In this document: one piece after another, positions 1 through 8,671 of the stretch | Position numbering within the stretch: the first letter of the stretch is position 1 | How the letters are laid out: each line of letters starts with the position of its first letter | Assembly: GCA_021780315.1 (NCBI GenBank) | Contig: JAJXYY010000041.1 | Span: 62,001 to 126,000, forward strand | Length of the DNA stretch: 64,000 nucleotides | Source: Acidobacteriota bacterium | GTDB lineage: Bacteria > Acidobacteriota > Terriglobia > Terriglobales > Acidobacteriaceae | Direction of reading: 5' to 3' | Notes under the pieces: generated by a model | What the model was told of the DNA's origin: nothing | Database searches by the model: none | The model's input: only the letters and a program-made list of their open reading frames with translations | Program-made: the position numbers and the translations under genes

Positions 1-255
1 GAGCAGAAAGTGCGTGAGATCCCCGGCACGGACAGGATGATGATGCAGGCGAAGCGTCATGCTGGTCGTGTTCCAGTTGATAACCATGCTGATGAGTGTG
101 AACAGCGCGATGCAGCTCAACTCGGTAAGTCCAAGTTGTGTCAACGCGCCGCCGTTCTGCGTCGTGAGATTGGTCAGGTTGTTGGTGAACTGGTAGAGCC
201 AGTCCATACCCGACGATGCGGACGGCAGTGCTTGTGCGAGAACGGTGATGCTCAT
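1..255 (-). CDS. trbL: TrbL/VirB6-like conjugation membrane protein, N-terminal part (runs off left edge)
   Basis: Eighty-five codons of an open frame read leftwards from an ATG at 255 and are cut by the window edge. A hydrophobic stretch with LCIAL-like and LFTLISMVINW character follows about 45 polar residues, which fits the N-terminus of a TrbL/VirB6 inner-membrane channel subunit of a conjugative type IV secretion system. The assignment rests mainly on position: it is the last gene seen in an otherwise recognisable trb operon, just where TrbL follows TrbJ. Only the N-terminus is visible, so family membership is inferred. Confidence 0.6.
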   Translation of the reverse strand, partial: MSITVLAQALPSASSGMDWLYQFTNNLTNLTTQNGGALTQLGLTELSCIALFTLISMVINWNTTSMTLRLHHHPVRAGDLTHFLL

Positions 256-273
256 GACGGTCCTCCCGTGATA

Positions 274-522
274 TCAGGGGATATAGCTTTTCCAGGTCTT
301 GCCTTCATTGCCAGCAGCAGAGTTGTGGTGTCTGCGGTCTTCCTCGACCTTCTTGCGAAACGCCTCATCTTCTCTCCTGCGCTGCTCGGCGTCGCGTCGT
401 TGCTGTTCGAGGGTCGCCGCCACCTTCGCGGCCTCATGGCGTTGATAGATCGCGGCACTGGCAATAGCGGCCAGCACCGCAAGGACGGCAATCAACAGCT
501 TCGTGTTGAGGAGCTTCAGCAT
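274..522 (-). CDS. small membrane-anchored protein of the conjugation operon
   Basis: An 82-residue protein with one N-terminal membrane segment (about residues 5-25) followed by a strongly charged Glu/Arg/Gln-rich stretch likely to be a coiled coil. Its ATG is preceded by AAAGGAG at good spacing. It lies between the trbJ-like and trbL-like genes on the same strand and is surely part of the transfer operon. I do not recognise the family. Its size and place recall small entry-exclusion or accessory Trb proteins (TrbK region), but there is no lipobox and that is only an analogy. Confidence 0.7.
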   Translation of the reverse strand: MLKLLNTKLLIAVLAVLAAIASAAIYQRHEAAKVAATLEQQRRDAEQRRREDEAFRKKVEEDRRHHNSAAGNEGKTWKSYIP

Positions 523-531
523 GGCTCTCCT

Positions 532-1317
532 TTACGGCAAATACGTCTGCCAGGTGTTGTCTTCGCTCGCGGCAGTCATGTCGTGCGTAGCGTGCTGCGT
601 CTGAATGAAGACAGCGGTGTTGAGGTCAGCAGCAGCGGCGTTCCGCTGCTGCATGTTGGCGACAGCCATCTGCGACGCGACGCACGCTTGCAGGACACCC
701 TGCGACTGCATCTCGGACATCTTCTGGGCCTCAGCCGCATTGAGCAGGTTGAGTTGCTGCACTTCACTGTTGGTCGAGCTACCGCCGTCGAGCTGGTTGG
801 CTGTGAGGCTGCTGTTTGCGGTGGCGTTCTGCGAACGGGCAGCGTGATATTGCCCGACTGCGGTGATGCAGTCTGGCGACACCGAATCGGACATCTCGAT
901 CATGGCAAGCTGCGAGAGCTGCGGACTTCCCGGAGCTTGGCCACTGATGTAGGTCGGCAAGTCGGAGCTTACGGGAACCGTCGCTGCCGTCCATCCATTC
1001 GTCGAAGCCGACGGCGAGTTGCTGTTGAGCGCCGTCGTCAAGCCGCTTGTCTCTCCGAACGTATTGCGAACGTTGGCGTTCGTGAGAGTGCTAAGCGTCG
1101 TCTGCCACTGCTGCTTGAAGGAAAAGTGTTCGATATTGCTCTTCAACATGTTGTATTGCGTTTCCAGAGTGGTGAGCTGCGAAACCAGACTGGCGTAGCT
1201 GGTGGGGTCGAAGACGATATCTCCGAGTCCAAATAGCGCAAAGCTCGGTGTGGCGGTCAGTAACAGTAGGCCGCCTCCGAGGAGCCACTTGCGCCGGTTC
1301 TTGAGATAACTCTGCAT
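532..1317 (-). CDS. trbJ: TrbJ/VirB5-like type IV secretion protein
   Basis: A 261-residue secreted protein with a signal peptide (KNRRKW basic start, hydrophobic LLGGGLLLL core, cleavage near PSFA). The motif FGLGDIVFDPTSYA directly after the signal peptide is the characteristic start of mature TrbJ/VirB5 proteins. The rest is Gln/Ser/Asn-rich and helical, as in this family, whose members sit on or near the pilus tip and bridge to the inner-membrane complex. GGAGG lies five bases before the ATG. It is in the middle of the minus-strand trb operon. Confidence 0.85.
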   Translation of the reverse strand: MQSYLKNRRKWLLGGGLLLLTATPSFALFGLGDIVFDPTSYASLVSQLTTLETQYNMLKSNIEHFSFKQQWQTTLSTLTNANVRNTFGETSGLTTALNSNSPSASTNGWTAATVPVSSDLPTYISGQAPGSPQLSQLAMIEMSDSVSPDCITAVGQYHAARSQNATANSSLTANQLDGGSSTNSEVQQLNLLNAAEAQKMSEMQSQGVLQACVASQMAVANMQQRNAAAADLNTAVFIQTQHATHDMTAASEDNTWQTYLP

Positions 1318-1341
1318 AGAAACCTCCGATACAAAGAGTGG

Positions 1342-1548
1342 TCAGAAGCAATGGGGATACGTCGGATCGAGCCGTTCCGAAGAAGGTTCATGGAATCCGC
1401 TGATAAGGTGGCCGACGAACTCAAGCGAAGCACCGCCCGCACGTGAGAGCGTCGAACAACCTCCAGACAGACCTGCAACGATGAGCGAGGTCGTGATCAA
1501 GACGGGGGCAATCCGATGCCTGCGAAGATGGGCGATGCTGGGATACAT
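1342..1548 (-). CDS. small putative lipoprotein of the conjugation operon
   Basis: A 68-residue product with a basic N-terminus, a hydrophobic segment and a lipobox-like GLSGGC ending at about residue 31, so it is probably a lipoprotein, though the box is not canonical. A strong AAGGAGG stands just before the ATG, which argues that it is translated. It lies between trbI and trbJ in the transfer operon. Small lipoproteins there often act as entry-exclusion or outer-membrane pore (VirB7/TrbK/TrbH-like) proteins. That role is inferred from context only. Confidence 0.65.
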   Translation of the reverse strand: MYPSIAHLRRHRIAPVLITTSLIVAGLSGGCSTLSRAGGASLEFVGHLISGFHEPSSERLDPTYPHCF

Positions 1549-1562
1549 GGTTCCTCCTTTCG

Positions 1563-2834
1563 TTACAGCGTGGGATCGACGCGATGTTCCGCGTAAGACG
1601 GAATGAGGATGTCGCGACCGATGTACACGCGGGCGCGGGAGCCTTCTTTGAGCGTAATGACCGGCAGACGATCAAGAAAATGGTTGAGAACCTGTTCTCC
1701 TTCGGCGGCGGACTGCTCCGAGATCCCATTCTGAATCTCCGTGGACGGAGAGAGTATGCTGCCGTTGTTGCCGATCTGTGCGAGTCCACCCAGACCACCG
1801 ATGGCGGCGGCAGCGCCGAAGGCCATCAGATAGCCGTGGTCTACTTTGGTGGCGAGCCCGGTTGTACCGATCTGGTCCAGACCGATGTATTTGTCAAAGT
1901 CCAGCGAAAAACCATCTGGGCACACAGCGCGATGGAAGGTGACGAACATCTTCCGCTGCTGGGCATTGCCGACGCTCTGCACGGTACCGATAAGGCGGGT
2001 GCCCTGCGGCATCAATAACTGCTGGTGATCGTGGGAGTAGTAATCCGTTGTGAGCATGACGAGGATAGGGCCGGAGAGTCCACCGTCGATATGGTTGGTG
2101 ACGACACCCTCCAATACCGTGCCCTCAAATATCCGATAGAGCTGCCCCTGGTACTGATCGAAGTTGTAGGAGGACATCGGATCTGACTTGGTAGTCGAAG
2201 CCGATGCGGCGTCTTTAGCCGATTGCCTGCCGGATGTATCTTCAGCAGATGCTTTGTCGGTCGCTTCTGCTTTGGCGGCAAGAACTGCGGTCGCCGCTGC
2301 CGATCCCGCGTGAGAGAAATCAATCGCCACCGTATCGCTGTCGCGTGCATCCTGCTGCTGCTTCTCGATGGCAAGCCGCTTCTGCTTCGCCTCCGCCTGG
2401 GCTTCCGAGACGTTGGAGGTACGTTGCGGAGCATTGCTGCTTCCTCCGTAGATGGCATCGCGTTGCGCGGGAGTCATCGGTGCAGCGGTTGGGCTCTCTG
2501 GGCCGGGCACGCTCTCTTCCTGCTGAAGCTCCTGCATGGCGGCGGCGAGCGCCTGCTGTCGTTGTCGTTCCTCGGCATCATGCCTTGCCTGCATCTGCTG
2601 CTGCGTCTGGAAACTCGACACCTGCTGGGCATTGGGCGTCATCGGGCTCATGGTCAGCGAGCTCGCTGGTGCATTCCTCTTGGTTCCGCTCAACAGGCTG
2701 GAGAGATTGGCGATACCAATCAAGCCAACGATCACCACCAGCGCGAGGATGACCGGCATACTCTTCCGTAGCGGCGGCTTCGCTTCTGGCTGTTCGGGGA
2801 CAGTGGCGGTCATATTCTCGTTTGGCTCCGGCAT
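1563..2834 (-). CDS. trbI: TrbI/VirB10-like type IV secretion channel protein
   Basis: A 423-residue protein with a short cytoplasmic N-terminus, one membrane helix (about residues 26-48), a long Gln/Ala/Ser-rich periplasmic linker, and a C-terminal VirB10 beta-barrel domain (about 225-415) containing the family's EGTVLEGVV, LLMPQGTRLIG and RLPVITLKEGSRARVYI segments. TrbI/VirB10 spans both membranes and couples ATPase activity to channel opening. GGGAGG stands before the ATG, two bases after the stop of the VirB9-like gene upstream. Confidence 0.95.
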   Translation of the reverse strand: MPEPNENMTATVPEQPEAKPPLRKSMPVILALVVIVGLIGIANLSSLLSGTKRNAPASSLTMSPMTPNAQQVSSFQTQQQMQARHDAEERQRQQALAAAMQELQQEESVPGPESPTAAPMTPAQRDAIYGGSSNAPQRTSNVSEAQAEAKQKRLAIEKQQQDARDSDTVAIDFSHAGSAAATAVLAAKAEATDKASAEDTSGRQSAKDAASASTTKSDPMSSYNFDQYQGQLYRIFEGTVLEGVVTNHIDGGLSGPILVMLTTDYYSHDHQQLLMPQGTRLIGTVQSVGNAQQRKMFVTFHRAVCPDGFSLDFDKYIGLDQIGTTGLATKVDHGYLMAFGAAAAIGGLGGLAQIGNNGSILSPSTEIQNGISEQSAAEGEQVLNHFLDRLPVITLKEGSRARVYIGRDILIPSYAEHRVDPTL

Positions 2835-2836
2835 GG

Positions 2837-3670
2837 CTACCTCCCTTCTGTGGTGCGATGGAAGTCCACCCGCTGTTTGCCGATGGCGAGATAGCCCGCA
2901 TCCAACTGCTTCGGCACGATGTACAATCCGTTCGAGAAATCAAAGTTGATGAGGGAAGGCTTCTTGTCTTTCACCTCATAGAGAGCGGGAGTCTCCTGGA
3001 ACTGGCCACGCAGATAGGTGAACTTGTCATCCCGCCATATCTGCTGCAGGCCAAGCTCTTTGCCCTTCTTTTCATCCCAGGCGAAATCGAAGTGGAGTGA
3101 GCCGGGATACTGGCTACGATAGGTCTCCTCCTTCGTCTTTTGCGACTTCAGCGTTGCCGCCTGGGCTGCCTGCGCGGCGGCGGCCTCCTGCTTGGCCTTG
3201 TCGAGTTCGGCAGCCGGCACGAACACAGGCAACTGCGCCAGTCGATCTTTCGCAGCCTTGTCGCCGGGGTCGATCAGCACCTTGGAGTCGTAGTGCGCAT
3301 CGGCATCATCCGAGATTTCGCGCAACTCAAGCGTGTACTCGTTCCCGTGGTCGGAGACGATGTGGATGTCGGTCGATCCGTTTGCTGTCTTCGGCTTCAC
3401 GCTGATAAAGCGCGAAGCCACATGGCCCCCGTCGAAGACCCAATCTACGGTATCCCCAGCGAAGACATTGGCCACTTTCTCCTCAGCAGGCAGCACAATC
3501 AACGTGGACTGCAATAGGCCCGCGCGGATGACCGGAGGCGTCTGCGATTCCGAAACAGTAACCGTGCGTGGGGCGCTGGGCTGAAGCGGATGAAGCGGTG
3601 TCGATGCGCGAAGCGGCAACGACGCCAGTGTAATTCCGGTCGTGACGATGATGGGGATGAGTGGCTTCAT
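2837..3670 (-). CDS. trbG: TrbG/VirB9-like type IV secretion protein
   Basis: A 277-residue exported protein with a signal peptide. The first half carries the VirB9/TrbG segments LPAEEKVANVFAGD, DWVFDGG and ISVKPKTANGSTDI. The second half holds an Ala/Lys-rich linker and the C-terminal beta domain ending in FSNGLYIVPKQLDAGYLAIGKQRVDF. VirB9 proteins form the outer-membrane part of the core channel with VirB7 and VirB10. AGGACAGG precedes the start. Neighbours are trbE upstream and trbI downstream. Confidence 0.93.
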   Translation of the reverse strand: MKPLIPIIVTTGITLASLPLRASTPLHPLQPSAPRTVTVSESQTPPVIRAGLLQSTLIVLPAEEKVANVFAGDTVDWVFDGGHVASRFISVKPKTANGSTDIHIVSDHGNEYTLELREISDDADAHYDSKVLIDPGDKAAKDRLAQLPVFVPAAELDKAKQEAAAAQAAQAATLKSQKTKEETYRSQYPGSLHFDFAWDEKKGKELGLQQIWRDDKFTYLRGQFQETPALYEVKDKKPSLINFDFSNGLYIVPKQLDAGYLAIGKQRVDFHRTTEGR

Positions 3671-3690
3671 GGTTCCTGTCCTTTCTGCGG

Positions 3691-6060
3691 TTACTCGGTA
3701 TCACCCTGGGCAAAGCGTGCAATGCCTTCGGAGAGTCCGTACTTGGCGATCAGCTTGGAGCGGCGAACACGGTCTTTCGGCTTGGTGGAGAAGGCAGCAT
3801 AGCTGCGGTTGTCGAGATTCAGCCGCACAACCTTGGTGAGTCCGTCGCGGCGCATGTACAGCGCCTCCCGGTCCTGCAAGCTCTCAAAGAGAGCGAGCTG
3901 CTGCTCGTTCATCTTGAACAGTTCGGCATACCGCTTACGGTTGAACGTGGCATCGCGCAAGAACAGGAACGAGGTGCAGGAGTTCACGATGCTGTCGGCG
4001 TTTGCGCCGAGATCTTCGGCAGACTGACCGATCATGGTCACGCCGCCAAGGTTCTTGCGGACGGTCTTGATCGAAGCCAAAGCAGCGTCCAGCAGCTGCT
4101 TGTTCTTCATCGAGGAGAAAAGCTCTTCGATCAGGATGTGCTTGGGGACACCCAGATTCGCGGGGTTGTACAGCACATCGTTGATGCGCCGCAACAGCCA
4201 CACCATCAGCGGCTCGACTAGGTCCGCATACTGTGAAGTGTTCACACCCTGGAAGTCGAAGCACTGGATGCGGGACAACGAAAGACTGTCTTCGACGTTG
4301 TCGAAGATCGCACTATAGACGCCTCGGCCAACCCACTTCGAGAGATACCTGTCGAGTTTTTTGGGTAGGTAGAGGTTGGACAGGCGGCGGTTCGCGGCGT
4401 CAAGCAGGTACATATCCTGAACCGCTTTATGGATCACGTCATCGTCTTCCGGCTCCAGGTCTGCGCCGCCATGGGTCAGTAGCAACTTAATGAAGCTGTA
4501 CAGGAACTGGATGTTGCTCTCGGTCGGCTCTAGCGTGAATGGGTTCACACGCGGCCCGTCTTTCCCGATGCGGTCTACACGCCCGCCATACAGCTCGACG
4601 ACGCTTTCATAGCTGCCGCCGATGTCGAAGATGTAGGTGAATCCGCCGTATTTTTGCTCATGGGCGATGGTCACGTTCCCGGTCACGGACTTGCCGCTGC
4701 CTGTAGGACCGAGGATGAGCTGCACCCGCACACCATCCACATAGGCATCCTGAAAGAAAGGCGTTCCCGTCCGTGTCTCGAAGACATTCAGGTACTCGGC
4801 GTCAAGATCATCGGAATAGGGGTGGCCGAGGTTCGGGGCGAAGATGGAGGACAGCCGTGCATGGTGATCTTCCGCCAGCCACATCGGAAAGACGTTGAAC
4901 CTCCCATTGCCGGGAAACATTGCGTAGAACGCGGAGAGGTTGCCGAGAGTCTCTTCCATGATCTGTGCGCGTGCTTCCACGAAGACGCGATGCACCGCAG
5001 GAGACAACGAGTGCAACTCCGCAACGCTGCGAGTGGCAACGAGCAACCGGAGGGAGTATTCGCCTTGCGATTTCTTATCGAGCGAGCGAATGACTTCACC
5101 GAGGTCATCGACAGCATTGTTCGCGGCCTTGGCCCCTGCTCCGGTATCGAGCGATGCCGTATCCTTCCCCGCCATGACACGCGAGAGTACCCCAACTTTG
5201 AAGAACGAGATGAACTTCTCCTGCTGGTCGATCTCATGCCGGGCCGTGGCCGTGGATTTCGGCCGCCACGTCGAACACAGGATGCTGTCGCAGTCGAGCT
5301 TGAGCAGGTTCGCGAAGAGGCAGGGGCGGGATGCTTCCGGCGTGGTTTTCAGCGAATACATCTGTACGTACCGCCTGCCTACACGGAGGTGGTCGCTCTC
5401 CCACGACACGGGATTCTGCACGATCTGGCGGTCCACGCCGGTATCGCTGCGGAGTTGACCCCATTCCGCCCAATCCTCCAGGTTGAAGAGATAGCTGAAG
5501 AAGTGGAACGTTCTCTGCTTGTCGAGCAGGCCGAGCCCGATAGTGCTGCCGAGATTTCCGGCGAGCAAGGTGGCTGTCTTCTCAAGCTCTGCCAGCATCC
5601 GCGACGTTGCAGCGGCGTTCTCCTGCGGCCTCCGGTCGAACGCTTTGACCTTGGATGGCTCAAGAGTCAGGCACCAACGCAAGTCAATGCGGCGGAAGGC
5701 CGCCGTCTGCTCCAGAAACTCAAGCCGGTCGCATATAAAGGTGTGCGTAACCGGATTGCTGTAACTCTGCTGACGGGGCAGATCGTACCCGGAGCGGACG
5801 CGCGCGTACTGGTACAGGGATGCTCCTTCCGGTAGACCTCGCAAAGCACCTTCGATCATGCGGAGCTGCGACTCAAGCTCCTGGTCGGTCAGGCCCTCTT
5901 CGTCTACCCCGGAGAGCGCAAAGAGGCATCCATAGCCGCCGCCCTTGAGCGCGAAGATGTGGTCGTTGACGAAGCGCGCAATCGGAACGATGCTGCACGC
6001 GGCTCCGGCCTTGGCGAACCACGGAACGTATTTGCTCTGCTCAGTGTTTACGTGGGTCAT
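3691..6060 (-). CDS. trbE: TrbE/VirB4-like conjugation ATPase
   Basis: A 789-residue VirB4/TrbE ATPase. Walker A is GPTGSGKS at about residues 450-457, a Walker B-like stretch (HILIEELFSS) follows about 200 residues later, and the N-terminal half matches the CagE/TrbE/VirB domain. Such ATPases power pilus assembly and DNA transfer at the inner membrane. The start at 6060 overlaps the end of the TrbD-like gene by 20 bases, so the two are probably translationally coupled. Length is normal and no disruption is visible. Confidence 0.96.
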   Translation of the reverse strand: MTHVNTEQSKYVPWFAKAGAACSIVPIARFVNDHIFALKGGGYGCLFALSGVDEEGLTDQELESQLRMIEGALRGLPEGASLYQYARVRSGYDLPRQQSYSNPVTHTFICDRLEFLEQTAAFRRIDLRWCLTLEPSKVKAFDRRPQENAAATSRMLAELEKTATLLAGNLGSTIGLGLLDKQRTFHFFSYLFNLEDWAEWGQLRSDTGVDRQIVQNPVSWESDHLRVGRRYVQMYSLKTTPEASRPCLFANLLKLDCDSILCSTWRPKSTATARHEIDQQEKFISFFKVGVLSRVMAGKDTASLDTGAGAKAANNAVDDLGEVIRSLDKKSQGEYSLRLLVATRSVAELHSLSPAVHRVFVEARAQIMEETLGNLSAFYAMFPGNGRFNVFPMWLAEDHHARLSSIFAPNLGHPYSDDLDAEYLNVFETRTGTPFFQDAYVDGVRVQLILGPTGSGKSVTGNVTIAHEQKYGGFTYIFDIGGSYESVVELYGGRVDRIGKDGPRVNPFTLEPTESNIQFLYSFIKLLLTHGGADLEPEDDDVIHKAVQDMYLLDAANRRLSNLYLPKKLDRYLSKWVGRGVYSAIFDNVEDSLSLSRIQCFDFQGVNTSQYADLVEPLMVWLLRRINDVLYNPANLGVPKHILIEELFSSMKNKQLLDAALASIKTVRKNLGGVTMIGQSAEDLGANADSIVNSCTSFLFLRDATFNRKRYAELFKMNEQQLALFESLQDREALYMRRDGLTKVVRLNLDNRSYAAFSTKPKDRVRRSKLIAKYGLSEGIARFAQGDTE

Positions 6061-6304
6061 AGTAGCTCCGCTGGTTGAGGCTCAGGCCCCAAAGCTGGAA
6101 CATCTTCGGGTGTTTGCGGATGATGAGCCACGCGCCCACCGCCAGCGTGGGGAATGCCATCATCGCCAGAAGTCGAAACCCAACGAGGAAAACCGCAACG
6201 CAGACGAATACGATCGCCATCCATGCTGTGAGGTCCAATCCGAGCTTGGCTCGGGGACGATTCAGCGCTTGATTGATTGCCTGCGGTTCTCCTCGCCGAG
6301 TCAT
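6041..6304 (-). CDS. trbD: TrbD/VirB3-like inner-membrane protein
   Basis: An 87-residue protein with two adjacent membrane segments and the Arg-Tyr-rich tail (LNQRSYYDPRKH) seen in TrbD/VirB3 proteins, which dock on the VirB4 ATPase. The ATG at 6304 is preferred over an upstream start at 6352 because GGAGGT lies nine bases before it and because it avoids overlapping the pilin gene, whose stop is at 6319. It overlaps trbE by 20 bases. Confidence 0.85.
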   Translation of the reverse strand: MTRRGEPQAINQALNRPRAKLGLDLTAWMAIVFVCVAVFLVGFRLLAMMAFPTLAVGAWLIIRKHPKMFQLWGLSLNQRSYYDPRKH

Positions 6305-6318
6305 CGCCGATGTACCTC

Positions 6319-6711
6319 CTACATCGACTGCCCGGTCAGGCTGCCGATCCAACCGGCTCCCCAGCCGAGAACTCCAGCGCCAAACAGAGCGCCGAAGAGT
6401 CCGGGAATAGCGTCCTGAAACCTCCCCGACATCATGCGAATGCCGGCGAAGATCAGGCCGCCGAGACAGATGACCGCGCCTGCGTACATGGCAAACGTCT
6501 TGAAGGTCGCCATCAAGGTCGTCGCCCCGGAGAAGTCCATCGTCCCCTGGGCGTGAGCAACGCGTGATATGCCCGCAAACGAAAGTGCGACGAATGTGGG
6601 GGCTGCTGTGCGGAGGAGTTGCGTGAGGAATTGCTTTGAGAAGGTTTGGGCCAATCGCTTGGCGAGATGGGTGGTCTTATGGGACAGAGAGACAAGCCTG
6701 CGCTGGGACAT
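6319..6711 (-). CDS. trbC: TrbC/VirB2-like conjugative pilin
   Basis: A roughly 130-residue pilin precursor: long positively charged leader, hydrophobic segment ending in AHAQ (likely signal peptidase site), then two hydrophobic helices separated by a short RMMSGRFQD loop, the usual TrbC/VirB2 layout. AGGAGG lies five bases before the ATG at 6711. An in-frame GTG six bases further upstream is less likely. It is the first gene of the visible trb operon. A palindrome at 6801-6817 lies about 90 bases upstream and may be its operator. Confidence 0.88.
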   Translation of the reverse strand: MSQRRLVSLSHKTTHLAKRLAQTFSKQFLTQLLRTAAPTFVALSFAGISRVAHAQGTMDFSGATTLMATFKTFAMYAGAVICLGGLIFAGIRMMSGRFQDAIPGLFGALFGAGVLGWGAGWIGSLTGQSM

Positions 6712-6800
6712 CTGCACCTCCTGCGACCTGGAAGGCCGCGATGTGGTGCCACGCTAAGGCAGGTCTTGACCCTGCGTCCAACGACTTTTCGGAAGCCGAC

Positions 6801-6817
6801 GTTTCCAGATTGGAAAC
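6801..6817. promoter_or_regulatory. perfect 7-3-7 palindrome upstream of the trb operon
   Basis: GTTTCCA-GAT-TGGAAAC is a perfect inverted repeat. The same core, TTTCCA-N3-TGGAAA, occurs just upstream of the HTH gene at 9173 and upstream of its relic at 27392. That makes it a likely binding site of that HTH protein. Its place between the abiEii remnant and trbC would put conjugation genes under that regulator. No binding data are visible in sequence. Confidence 0.6.
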
Positions 6818-6853
6818 GCTGAAGAAAGGAAGTCCGGTCGCAGACTCATCTTC

Positions 6854-7258
6854 TCAGCGATAGCGTCGCCAATTTGTGGCAGGAATCCAAGGTCCTCCCG
6901 GCTTCCAATGGGCGTTTGAAAGCGATGTGCCCATCACCGGCATTAGAAACTCGCGCAGGTCGGAGACCAGCGGGTGCATGTCCCTGAATGTCCGTGCCAG
7001 CGCCTCTGGACTGCTATCACCGTAGCCGAGCAGGTCCAAGTCCCGAGTCGGACGGAAGGGATCGGCGATCCATGTCACAAAAAGCAGAGCGCCTTTGAGG
7101 ACGAAGCGGTCACGATGCGCGGACAGGCTGAGGCGATAGAGCAGACGCTCCAGGGCATAGCGTGTGAGGAGAATCTGGTAATCCGTATTGTCCGCGCGGG
7201 ACCGTTGAAGCAGTCTGGCACGCACCGAAGCACCGATATTGCGAGTATCACGCGGCAT
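6854..7258 (-). pseudogene. AbiEii-type nucleotidyltransferase toxin with internal deletion
   Basis: The first 90 or so residues match the N-terminus of AbiEii/AbiGii toxins: the DRFVLKGALLF segment and the RPTRDLDLLGYGD nucleotidyltransferase motif. Directly after TFRD the sequence jumps to the family's C-terminal end (LREFLMPVMG and HWKPGGPW). The family is usually near 300 residues; here it is 134, so about 150 internal residues are missing in frame. The start overlaps the antitoxin gene upstream by 11 bases, the normal arrangement. It is probably inactive as a toxin. Confidence 0.8.
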
Positions 7259-7862
7259 CTGCTACGACAGCCTCCACATAGGGACGCATGACCGTCCAAA
7301 CTCGTGCTTCCTTGGCATAGTGCCACAGTTGGTCCGCCGTACACTTTCGATGCCGAACGCCTTCGCGCAGGCCTTCCATCGCAACATCAATGCCGATTTT
7401 ATTGCGGTAACGGAAGCAATCGACGACCGTTCGCGCGGGATTCGTGACAAGGATTTCGCGCGATAGAACGGGATAGCGTTCCACCCCGTTAGTCAGAGAC
7501 GCCCCGCTGAATCGCACAAATCGAATCGGAGGATAGCTGATGGTCGGCTTCCAGGCCGTGCGTTCGATTGCCATCCACACGACAGAGGGCATTTGAAGCG
7601 TGAGGGCATGAAACTGGAGCGCTGATATCAGACAGACGATCCCTTTGGGAACCAGAACGCAAGCCTCGATCAGCATGTGAGCTGCGTCGATGGGAGCGTC
7701 TGGGAGCTGGTACAGACCTCGTGCAGGCCGAATAACGCGTTGCTCTCGGACGAGGCGCGCGAGTGTCTCGGGCTCGATGCCTTCTGCGATGAAATCCTTG
7801 AGACGGAGCATTCCGCTGGCTTCAAGTAGGCCAAGAGCGCGTTCTTTTTGCGAGGACAGCAT
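7248..7862 (-). CDS. AbiEi-type antitoxin / transcriptional regulator
   Basis: About 204 residues from the ATG at 7862, which has an AGGGGA sequence upstream; a longer frame starting at 7943 lacks support. An N-terminal winged-helix (about residues 5-60, with ARGLYQLPDAP wing) and a C-terminal AbiEi domain (NPARTVVDCFRYR, GLREGVRHRKCT) match type IV toxin-antitoxin antitoxins, which repress their own operon and counter AbiEii. It appears intact while its partner toxin is internally deleted. Confidence 0.85.
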   Translation of the reverse strand: MLSSQKERALGLLEASGMLRLKDFIAEGIEPETLARLVREQRVIRPARGLYQLPDAPIDAAHMLIEACVLVPKGIVCLISALQFHALTLQMPSVVWMAIERTAWKPTISYPPIRFVRFSGASLTNGVERYPVLSREILVTNPARTVVDCFRYRNKIGIDVAMEGLREGVRHRKCTADQLWHYAKEARVWTVMRPYVEAVVADAA

Positions 7863-7987
7863 CGTGACGATTCCCCTGCTAATAATAGCAACAGTAGATG
7901 TTTCGTCACACTCATTCCGAATGCAACTCCCATGCAGGGGCATTACATGGGGTATCCACTACTGACAAGCAGAGGGTTTTCGCGAGA

Positions 7988-8671
7988 TCACGAAGTCTCA
8001 GCGATGGAGGCGAGCCGTTTTTCAATCAGCGGAACCCGGTCACTATCCAGTACAAATCCTGGCAGAACGTCCATGAAGCGCCGCTCGGCCAGCAGCGTCT
8101 TGGCGGCTTCGGCAAGATAAGCGCGGAGTTCTGGCGGAGCAAGCCGAAGTTCCTCCAGAAGGCTGTCTCTTCCTTCGATCACGGCCACGAAATCTTCAAG
8201 ATCGTGGCTGGCTTGAAAATCCATCTTGCCTCGGGTGCGAAACGCTTCCATCTTGGTACCAAGGAAGAAGGGCGCAGTAATGACGCGAATCGTGAGGCCG
8301 CTCGGCAGAGTCAACGAAGAGGCATACTTGATTGCGGATGCGTACCAGCGATTCGTAAACCCAAGTGCTGCTTTCTCGATCGCCATGACGTCGAGGACCA
8401 AAGAACCGTTATGCCAGCGGCAGATAAGGGCTTGCTCTCCCGTATCCTCTGCGAAGTTCGCTTCTCTGAGTCGCTCAGAGAATGCCATGTAATCGGCGTA
8501 GGTGATGATCTCCGCGATCACATCCACGTCATTGGTACCGCGAATCGGAGCAGCGGCCTCATCCGTAATCAGCAGTCCCAGTGTGACCCCACCGACAAAG
8601 ACAATCTCTTCCAAGAAGGGTGCCAGCTTGTGCGCGGCGTCCTCCAGCAGCGGCAGATTAGGATCAGGCAT
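7988..8671 (-). CDS. nucleotidyltransferase-fold protein (toxin-like partner of an HTH protein)
   Basis: A 227-residue protein with the nucleotidyltransferase signature FVGGVTLGLLITD followed by IRGTNDVDVI. The ATG at 8671 is chosen because AAGGAG lies six bases before it and because it overlaps the end of the HTH gene by eight bases. The pair resembles two-gene HTH plus nucleotidyltransferase toxin-antitoxin modules common on mobile elements. Toxicity is inferred from architecture. It lies directly upstream of the AbiE pair on the same strand. Confidence 0.75.
   Translation of the reverse strand: MPDPNLPLLEDAAHKLAPFLEEIVFVGGVTLGLLITDEAAAPIRGTNDVDVIAEIITYADYMAFSERLREANFAEDTGEQALICRWHNGSLVLDVMAIEKAALGFTNRWYASAIKYASSLTLPSGLTIRVITAPFFLGTKMEAFRTRGKMDFQASHDLEDFVAVIEGRDSLLEELRLAPPELRAYLAEAAKTLLAERRFMDVLPGFVLDSDRVPLIEKRLASIAETS

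Noticed and set aside
10-1236. 408-codon open frame on the plus strand
   Set aside because: It is antisense to the trbL-, trbJ-like and small genes, has no protein family features and is Arg-rich, as expected of a shadow frame.
4654-5835. 393-codon open frame on the plus strand
   Set aside because: Fully antisense to trbE, which has clear Walker motifs and ribosome-site support.
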